Below, piece by piece: positions 5,875 to 10,269 of a DNA stretch of 10,269 bases. This DNA is from an uncultured Eubacteriales bacterium (GTDB lineage: Bacteria; Bacillota; Clostridia; Oscillospirales; CAG-272): assembly GCA_900548735.1 (NCBI GenBank), contig URMC01000067.1, forward strand, positions 1 through 10,269, given 5' to 3'. The notes beneath the pieces were generated by a model that ran no database searches, was not told where the DNA came from, and was given only the letters and a program-made list of their open reading frames with translations. How positions within the stretch are numbered: the first letter of the stretch is position 1; the number at the start of each line of letters is the position of its first letter. The translations under genes and the position numbers were made by a program.

Positions 5875-7005
5875 ATGACCAAAATTGACATTTTTTCGGG
5901 TTTTCTCGGCGCCGGTAAAACCACGCTGATCAAAAAACTCATCAAGGACGCTTACGCCGGCGAAAAAATCGTGCTGATCGAAAACGAATTCGGCGAAATC
6001 GGCATTGACGGCGGCTTCATGCAGGATGCGGGCATCACCGTCAATGAGATGAACTCCGGATGCATCTGCTGCAGCCTTGTCGGCGATTTCGGCAGAGCGC
6101 TTTCCAAAGTGCTGACCGAGTACGCCCCCGACCGGATCCTCATTGAGCCGTCGGGCGTAGGCAAGCTCTCCGACGTCATCCGCGCGGTGGAAAACGTGAA
6201 AGAGGCGAAACTGGCGCTTTCCGGCACCGTGACCGTGGTGGATGCCAAAAAGTGCAAAATGCACATGAAAAACTTCGGCGAGTTTTTCAATGACCAGATC
6301 GAGCATGCGGGCACCATTGTGCTCAGCCATACCGCCGGGCTCTCCGAGGAGAAGCTGACCGAGTGCGTGGCGTTGTTGAGGGAGCATAATCCGGATGCCG
6401 TGATCGTGACCACCGACTGGAACGAACTTTCCGGCGCCCAGTTGCTTGCCGCAATGGAGCGCAAGGATACGCTGGCGGCGGAGCTGGAAAAGCTGGCAAA
6501 GGAAGAGGAGGTCTGCCCCGTGTGCGGGCATCACCATCATCACCACGATGAAGACGATGATGATGACGAGGATGAGCACGATCACCATCACGATGACGAC
6601 GATGATGACGACGAGGACGAACATGAGCATCATCACCATCATCACGAGGACGGCGAGGAATGCCACTGCCACGACCACGACCATGACCATGAGGGGCATC
6701 ATCACCATCACCACCATGCAGACGAAATTTTTGTCAGCTGCGGGGCAGAGACCGCAAAGCGCTTTGACAAAGCGGCGCTGGCGGCGGCGCTGGCAGAACT
6801 GACCAATGCCGAAAAATACGGCATGGTGCTTCGTGCCAAGGGCATTGTGGAGGGCACGGACGGCAAGTTTATCCACTTTGATTACGTGCCGGGTGAGCCG
6901 GATGTGAGAAACGGCTCCGCCGCCGTCACGGGCAGGCTCTGTGTGATCGGCTCCGGGCTTCATATCGACGCGCTTTCCGCGCTCTTCGGCGTGGAACTGC
7001 AATAA
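5875..7005 (+). CDS. G3E/COG0523 (CobW-like) GTPase with a His/Asp-rich metal-binding insert
   Basis: G3E proteins are GTP-dependent metal chaperones or insertases, and COG0523 members are often tied to zinc homeostasis. The 376-residue product has Walker A GFLGAGKTT (9-17), ENEFGE (36-41), the family metal motif GCICC (62-66) and EPSG (91-94). The usual NKxD guanine motif is replaced by SHTAG (151-155). Residues 214-281 begin with CPVCG and hold 29 histidines plus a CHCH pair among runs of Asp and Glu, an obvious metal-binding segment. A CobW C-terminal domain follows (about 282-376, ending GRLCVIGSGLHIDALSALFG). The ATG at 5875 is preceded by AAAGGAAG with 8-base spacing; the frame is open upstream into thiI but starts here. 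It is paired with a second G3E gene 9 bases downstream. The metal cannot be inferred, and no Zur box is visible. Confidence 0.92.
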   Translation: MTKIDIFSGFLGAGKTTLIKKLIKDAYAGEKIVLIENEFGEIGIDGGFMQDAGITVNEMNSGCICCSLVGDFGRALSKVLTEYAPDRILIEPSGVGKLSDVIRAVENVKEAKLALSGTVTVVDAKKCKMHMKNFGEFFNDQIEHAGTIVLSHTAGLSEEKLTECVALLREHNPDAVIVTTDWNELSGAQLLAAMERKDTLAAELEKLAKEEEVCPVCGHHHHHHDEDDDDDEDEHDHHHDDDDDDDEDEHEHHHHHHEDGEECHCHDHDHDHEGHHHHHHHADEIFVSCGAETAKRFDKAALAAALAELTNAEKYGMVLRAKGIVEGTDGKFIHFDYVPGEPDVRNGSAAVTGRLCVIGSGLHIDALSALFGVELQ

Positions 7006-7014
7006 GGAGTTTTT

Positions 7015-7968
7015 ATGGCAAAGCAGATGATCCCGGTCTATGTGGTGACCGGCTTTCTGGAGGCAGGCAAAACCACCATGGTGCAGGGCTTTCTTTCGGA
7101 CAGCGAGTTCAACGACGGATGCAAAATTCTCCTGCTGGTCTGCGAAGAGGGGGAAGAGGAATACGATCCCACCAAATTCTGGGGGCAGAATGTGCACCAG
7201 ATGCTGATTGAAAAAGAAAGCGACCTGACCGAGGAGCTGATCGCGGATTACCTTCTTCACCACAAGGTAGATCGCGTGATGGTGGAGTATAACGGAATGT
7301 GGCAACTCTCCACGCTCTACAACGCCCTGCCGGATGGGCTTGGCATCTACCAGCAGATTTTCACGGCGGACGCGAGCACCATTCTTTCCTACAACGCCAA
7401 CATGCGCAGTCTTGTAGTGGACAAGCTGCAAAACTCCGACACCGTAATCTTCAACCGCGCCAAAGGGCAGAGCCGGGAGGAGTTGCACAAGCTGGTGCGC
7501 GGCATCAGCCGCGCGGCGCAGATCGCCTATGAGGACACGCGTGATGCGGATCTGGAATTCGACGAGATCGAAGATCCGCTTCCGTTTGATAAAAACGCCC
7601 CCGTCATCACCGTGGAGGACAAGGATTTCGCCCTTTTCTACCGCGATCTTGCGGAGGATATCTCCTTTTACGACGGCAAAACCGTCAAGTTTAAGGGGAT
7701 GGTGCACCGTGACGAGCGCTTCGGCAAAGAGGAGCTTGCCATCGGTCGCTTTGTAATGACCTGTTGCGAGGCGGACATCGCCTACAACGGTTTGCTTTGC
7801 GAATTCGGCAAGCCGGTCGGCTACAAAAACGACGAATGGCTGATGATCACCGCAAAAATCAAGGTAAAACGGCACGCCATTTACGGCAATCAGGCGGGGC
7901 CGGTTCTCTACGTGACCGACACCGCGCTGACCTCGGCGCCTTCGCAGGAGGTTGCCACCTTTTACTGA
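7015..7968 (+). CDS. Second G3E-like GTPase, apparently fused to a YcgQ/DUF1980-like domain
   Basis: The 317-residue product opens with Walker A in the variant form GFLEAGKTT (13-21). It lacks the CxCC motif of its neighbour and has EYNGMW (91-96) where EPSG is expected. NRAK (147-150) may serve as the guanine motif. From about residue 205 the sequence leaves the CobW pattern. KGMVHRDERFG, then GRFVMTCCEADIAYNG (double cysteine at 250-251), resembles the C-terminal domain of YcgQ/TIGR03943 (DUF1980) proteins. In B. subtilis ycgQ and its permease ycgR lie in a region associated with zinc limitation. No permease gene is here. AAGGAG at 7004-7009 overlaps the upstream stop codon, with 5-base spacing. 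Co-transcription is near certain; the domain call is from memory of the motif. Confidence 0.85.
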   Translation: MAKQMIPVYVVTGFLEAGKTTMVQGFLSDSEFNDGCKILLLVCEEGEEEYDPTKFWGQNVHQMLIEKESDLTEELIADYLLHHKVDRVMVEYNGMWQLSTLYNALPDGLGIYQQIFTADASTILSYNANMRSLVVDKLQNSDTVIFNRAKGQSREELHKLVRGISRAAQIAYEDTRDADLEFDEIEDPLPFDKNAPVITVEDKDFALFYRDLAEDISFYDGKTVKFKGMVHRDERFGKEELAIGRFVMTCCEADIAYNGLLCEFGKPVGYKNDEWLMITAKIKVKRHAIYGNQAGPVLYVTDTALTSAPSQEVATFY

Positions 7969-7991
7969 GGGGCTTGCATAATTCGCCCAGA

Positions 7992-8195
7992 GCCCCTGCG
8001 GGGCGGCTTTCAGGCTGATGCCTTACTTTGGGCGCACACGCCTGAAGTTCGGTACCGGCTGCCCAAAAGTTTTTGCGGGATTTAAAGGGGGCTTTTTTCA
8101 AAAAGCCCCCTTTTCGCTTCTCCTTTTGGCGTTTCTTTTTGATAGCTTTTTCTTTGCGCCTACACCTGCAAAGAAAAAGCGGGTATGAAATCTGA
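7992..8195 (+). repeat. Intergenic repeat, region B (most complete copy)
   Basis: In order: hairpin GCCCC-TGC-GGGGC (7992-8004); hairpin CTTTGGGC-GCACAC-GCCTGAAG (8026-8047, 8 pairs with two G-T); terminator hairpin (8084-8113); hairpin GCTTTTTCTTTGC with GCAAAGAAAAAGC (8145-8180, 13 pairs); and the tail GCGGGTATGAAATCTGATG. Bases 8060-8114 are identical to 10136-10190 in region D. It begins 24 bases after the stop of the second GTPase gene. No open reading frame in it looks coding. Confidence 0.85.
8084..8114 (+). terminator. Terminator hairpin ending the GTPase operon
   Basis: AAAGGGGGCTTTTT (8084-8097) pairs with AAAAAGCCCCCTTT (8100-8113), a 14-bp stem with a 2-base loop, followed by T. 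It lies about 115 bases after the last operon gene and is the core of the repeat. Its symmetry would let it act in both directions. Confidence 0.75.
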
Positions 8196-8230
8196 TGGTG
8201 GAATGGAAAAAAGTTCTTTACGTCAGGGCG

Positions 8231-8265
8231 GGTGCAAGCCCCCCCTCCGGGAGGGGGGTGGCACC
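8231..8265 (+). other. Strong GC-rich stem-loop upstream of sipL
   Basis: GGTGC (8231-8235) pairs with GCACC (8261-8265), and CCCCCCTC (8240-8247) pairs with GAGGGGGG (8251-8258) around a CGG loop. A small AAGC/TG internal loop separates the two stems. It has no T run, so it is not a normal terminator. It occurs once in this window and resembles palindromic intergenic repeats of GC-rich gut Clostridia, but that resemblance is from memory. The stretch 8266-8329 shows nothing further I can name. Confidence 0.5.
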
Positions 8266-8329
8266 GACAGGCGGCAGGAGGAGCACGCGCAACGAAAAGG
8301 CATGCCAAATACACATAGCACCTGTCTTG

Positions 8330-8358
8330 TCATACAGCGAAGCCCCTTTGCATATAGT
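8330..8358 (+). promoter_or_regulatory. Possible sigma-E (sporulation) promoter of sipL
   Basis: CATATAGT (8351-8358) matches the sigma-E -10 pattern CATACAnT at all but one defined position. TCATACA (8330-8336), 14 bases upstream, matches five of seven positions of the -35 pattern KMATATT. The spacing is right and the gene is a mother-cell spore protein. A normal sigma-A promoter is not apparent. GGAAAGGAG (8371-8379) is the ribosome binding site. Confidence 0.45.
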
Positions 8359-8386
8359 GTAGCGAATTGCGGAAAGGAGCGACACT

Positions 8387-9913
8387 ATGCAACAAAACGA
8401 GGAAAAAAACTGCCGCGTGCAGGAGATGTTTTTACAGAAAACACAGCCATTTGAGGTAACATCAGAGTTTGTTTTACCGGATTACCGGAGCGAGATCAGC
8501 CGCCTTTTGTGGGTGCGCCCCGTATTTTCCGCACCGGTGCGGTTTCAGGGCGGCGGCAAAGCAGATCTTTCCGGCGCGGTGCGATATGAGGTTCTCTATA
8601 CGGGACCGGACGGCAAGTGCTACGGCGTGGAGCTGGAGGACGGTTACGCTTTTTCGGTGCCGATGGAACTTCCCGCCGGATTTGAGAACACCGCCGGAAT
8701 TCTGATCTCGGCAGAAATCTGCCCTGACACGGTGGTCAGCCGGGTCACCGCACCCCGCAAACTGTCGGTACGGTGCCGGATGCACGCCGATGTACGCGCC
8801 TTCGGAGAAAAAAATCTCGCCCCGCGCGTGGAAGGCGCGGAAGCGGAAAATGCGGAAAACCTCTGCCGCGCCATAGACTGCGGCAGATATTTCGGCAGCG
8901 GTGCAGAAACGCTGGAGCTGACCGGAGAGCTGACCCCGGACATTGCAGGTGACATCCGCGTAATCTCGGCACACGGAGAAGTATTTCTGCCGGACGCGGT
9001 GGCAATGGGCGGCGCGGTGCGGTGCCGCGGCGAGGCAGAAATCACGGTACTCTGCACCGACGACAGTGACGGTGCAACCCCGATAGCACTTACCCTTGGC
9101 ATGCCGATTGAAGCGGAAATCCCCTTCGACGGGGTTCTCCCCGATTGCCATGCCCGCGCCACAGGCACGGTCACAAGGCTGACCACCGCAGTGGAGGACG
9201 GCAGAATCACCGTAAATGCCGGGGTCTCGCTCTCGTCGGAAGCACAGGGAAGCGAACCGGCGGTTGTATGGAGAGACCTGTTTGTGCCGGGATATCAGGC
9301 GGAATGCCGTTTTGCGGAGGAAACGCTTTTCACCGCGGCGGGGTGTGCCAACCGGAATTTCTCGGTCAACGAGGAAGCCGCCAAAAAGGATCTGGGTATG
9401 CCGGAGGATGCGGAAATTCTGGATGCGTTTTGCGGGGCGGAACTGCGTGAGCGGAACGCGGACGGTAACAAAGGTACCGTGCTGAACGGCGAGCTTTGCT
9501 GTCACATGCTTTATGCGGCAAACGGAGAGTACGGTGTGGCGGAGCTTCGCGCACCGCTTCGCACCACGTGGGAAGAGCGTACCGACGATATGATCTACAA
9601 TGTTTCCGTGCCGAAATGCCGGGTGCGCACCGAAAGCGGACGCGTGCTGTTGCACGCGGAGGCAGCAGTTTCCGCCCGCGGAACGGGAGAAGTGCACACG
9701 CAGGTGCTTTCCGGTGTACAGCTGACCGAAAAAGAAGCTGCAGAGCAACGGGACCCGGAGTTGTTTTATCCCGCCCCCGGTGAAACGCTGTTCGACGTAG
9801 GGAAGCGGTATGGGATCTCCCCTGCGCGGCTTGCGGAGCAGAACGGTATTTCCGCGGATGACCCCGGTAGTCCGGAATCCCTTTCCGGCGTGCGCTTTTT
9901 GCTGATCGGGTAA
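8387..9913 (+). CDS. sipL: SipL-like spore coat morphogenesis protein (SPOCS/DUF3794 repeats plus LysM)
   Basis: In Clostridioides difficile SipL binds SpoIVA through its LysM domain and is needed to localise the spore coat around the forespore. The 508-residue product shows DUF3794/SPOCS-like beta-rich segments: about residues 25-140 (VTSEFVLPDYRSEI), about 175-290 (DIRVISAHGEVFLPDAVAMG) and a diverged third at about 310-450. A C-terminal LysM follows at about 460-507 (PAPGETLFDVGKRYGISPAR, AEQNGI). There is no signal peptide or membrane segment, as expected for a mother-cell protein. The ATG at 8387 has GGAAAGGAG 7 bases upstream. The gene stands alone between repeat regions B and C. This architecture is characteristic of spore-forming Clostridia. 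The family call is firm; the exact orthologue name is slightly less so. Confidence 0.9.
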   Translation: MQQNEEKNCRVQEMFLQKTQPFEVTSEFVLPDYRSEISRLLWVRPVFSAPVRFQGGGKADLSGAVRYEVLYTGPDGKCYGVELEDGYAFSVPMELPAGFENTAGILISAEICPDTVVSRVTAPRKLSVRCRMHADVRAFGEKNLAPRVEGAEAENAENLCRAIDCGRYFGSGAETLELTGELTPDIAGDIRVISAHGEVFLPDAVAMGGAVRCRGEAEITVLCTDDSDGATPIALTLGMPIEAEIPFDGVLPDCHARATGTVTRLTTAVEDGRITVNAGVSLSSEAQGSEPAVVWRDLFVPGYQAECRFAEETLFTAAGCANRNFSVNEEAAKKDLGMPEDAEILDAFCGAELRERNADGNKGTVLNGELCCHMLYAANGEYGVAELRAPLRTTWEERTDDMIYNVSVPKCRVRTESGRVLLHAEAAVSARGTGEVHTQVLSGVQLTEKEAAEQRDPELFYPAPGETLFDVGKRYGISPARLAEQNGISADDPGSPESLSGVRFLLIG

Positions 9914-9922
9914 TACAATTTA

Positions 9923-10067
9923 TCCGGCATCAGTCGCCGGGAAGTTTTTACGGGCACCTTGCGGTGCGGCAAGTAGGCTGACGCGCTACTTTGGGTGCAC
10001 ACGTCCAACATCCCGGCAACAGTCGTGAAAAGTTTTTGCGGGATTTAAAGGGGGCTTTTTTCAAAAA
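9923..10067 (+). repeat. Intergenic repeat, region C (truncated copies)
   Basis: Bases 9923-9953 (CGGCATCAGTCGCCGGGAAG, TTTTTACGGG) match the middle of region D and look like a remnant cut off at both ends. A second copy begins with hairpin GCACC-TTGC-GGTGC (9954-9967), has the GGG/CCC hairpin (TTGGGT, loop GCACAC, GTCCAA, about 9991-10008) and runs to 10067. There it stops after the left arm and loop of the terminator hairpin, and region D begins. The 40 bases 10028-10067 are identical to 10141-10180. It starts 10 bases after the sipL stop. Confidence 0.75.
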
Positions 10068-10268
10068 CCGCCTGCGGCGGGGCTGAATAGCTGACGCGTT
10101 TCTTTGGGCACGCACGCCCAAAGTTCGGCATCAGTTGCCCAAAAGTTTTTGCGGGATTTAAAGGGGGCTTTTTTCAAAAAGCCCCCTTTTCTTTTTGGCG
10201 TTTCTTTTGATAGCTTTTCTTTGCGCCTCCTTCCTGCAAAGAAAAGCGGGTAAAAAATCTGATGACAT
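10068..10268 (+). repeat. Intergenic repeat, region D (near-complete copy)
   Basis: Hairpin CCGCC-TGC-GGCGG (10068-10080); hairpin CTTTGGGC-ACGCAC-GCCCAAAG (10102-10123, 8 perfect pairs); terminator hairpin (10160-10189); hairpin GCTTTTCTTTGC with GCAAAGAAAAGC (10213-10247, 12 pairs); and the tail GCGGGTAAAAAATCTGATG. The window ends here, so the right boundary is not known. No gene is visible in 9914-10269. Confidence 0.82.
10160..10190 (+). terminator. Terminator hairpin downstream of sipL
   Basis: The same 14-bp stem as in region B: AAAGGGGGCTTTTT (10160-10173) with AAAAAGCCCCCTTT (10176-10189), followed by T. Because region C lost the right arm of its hairpin, this is the first complete terminator after sipL, about 250 bases beyond the stop codon. 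Confidence 0.72.
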
Positions 10269-10269
10269 C

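Noticed and set aside
5818..7875. A 685-codon open frame on the minus strand with long Val/Met/Ile-rich stretches like membrane segments
   Set aside because: It is antisense to the two GTPase genes. The hydrophobic stretch is simply the reverse complement of the His/Asp codon runs. There is no ribosome binding site, and the plus-strand genes are recognisable families.
8200..8330. Possible riboswitch upstream of sipL
   Set aside because: I see only a simple two-part stem-loop, with none of the conserved junction sequences of known riboswitch classes, and the downstream gene is a spore structural protein.
8354..8388. ATAGTGT and ACACTAT arms that could hide the sipL ribosome binding site
   Set aside because: The left arm lies in the -10 box and would be upstream of the transcription start, so it would not be in the mRNA if the proposed promoter is right.
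8185..8454. 89-codon plus-strand open frame before sipL
   Set aside because: It spans the GC-rich stem-loop and the sipL promoter and runs into sipL in another frame. It lacks a clear ribosome binding site and resembles nothing.
2300..10269. Insertion sequence or CRISPR array as the source of the repeats
   Set aside because: No transposase gene, no regular spacing, no unique equal-length spacers. The repeats are about 200 bp with internal hairpins and sit at gene ends.

Overview
The window looks like chromosome from a GC-rich, endospore-forming member of the Clostridia, probably gut-associated and Oscillospiraceae-like. The evidence is a SipL-type spore morphogenesis gene, an EndoA-type MazF, a PerR-type Fur repressor with a Bacillus-style Per box, the short Firmicute form of ThiI, strong AAGGAGG ribosome binding sites and consensus sigma-A promoters. 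The genus is inferred from general resemblance, not from a marker search.

Layout. The left edge holds the 3' end of an unrecognised gene, closed by a strong terminator (398-428). mnmE (461-1831) follows, with its ribosome binding site almost touching that terminator. A consensus promoter overlapped by a Per box (1835-1882) drives perR (1916-2293). perR converges on mazF, which lies on the minus strand (3039-2476). Between them is a GC-rich repeat with a terminator hairpin, and the mazF reading frame ends inside that hairpin. A divergent promoter at 3184-3212 starts a probable five-gene operon: a zinc-finger/DEDDh exonuclease (3260-4312), a DUF2007-like small protein (4327-4638), thiI (4635-5813, stop-start overlap) and two tandem G3E/COG0523 GTPases (5875-7005 and 7015-7968). 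The first GTPase has a large His/Asp-rich metal-binding insert. The second appears fused to a YcgQ/DUF1980-like C-terminal domain. After another repeat copy and a GC-rich stem-loop comes sipL (8387-9913), with a possible sigma-E promoter. The right end (9923-10269) is gene-free and holds two or three copies of the same repeat.

How the genes fit together. mnmE and thiI both modify tRNA (uridine 34 and 4-thiouridine at position 8). perR is a peroxide/iron sensor that probably represses itself. The two GTPases look like a metal-handling pair whose metal cannot be told from sequence. sipL belongs to spore coat assembly. I see no phage, plasmid, CRISPR or defence island.

The least explained structure is an interspersed intergenic element of about 200 bp, present in four regions (A near 2306-2492, B 7992-8195, C 9923-10067, D 10068-10268). 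It always lies downstream of a plus-strand gene and in the same orientation. It carries a series of hairpins (a TGC-loop hairpin, a GGGC/GCCC hairpin, a GGGGGC/GCCCCC terminator and, in B and D, a GCTTT/AAAGC hairpin) whose arms change in a compensatory way between copies. This points to selection on RNA or DNA structure, and it is the best candidate here for something undescribed.
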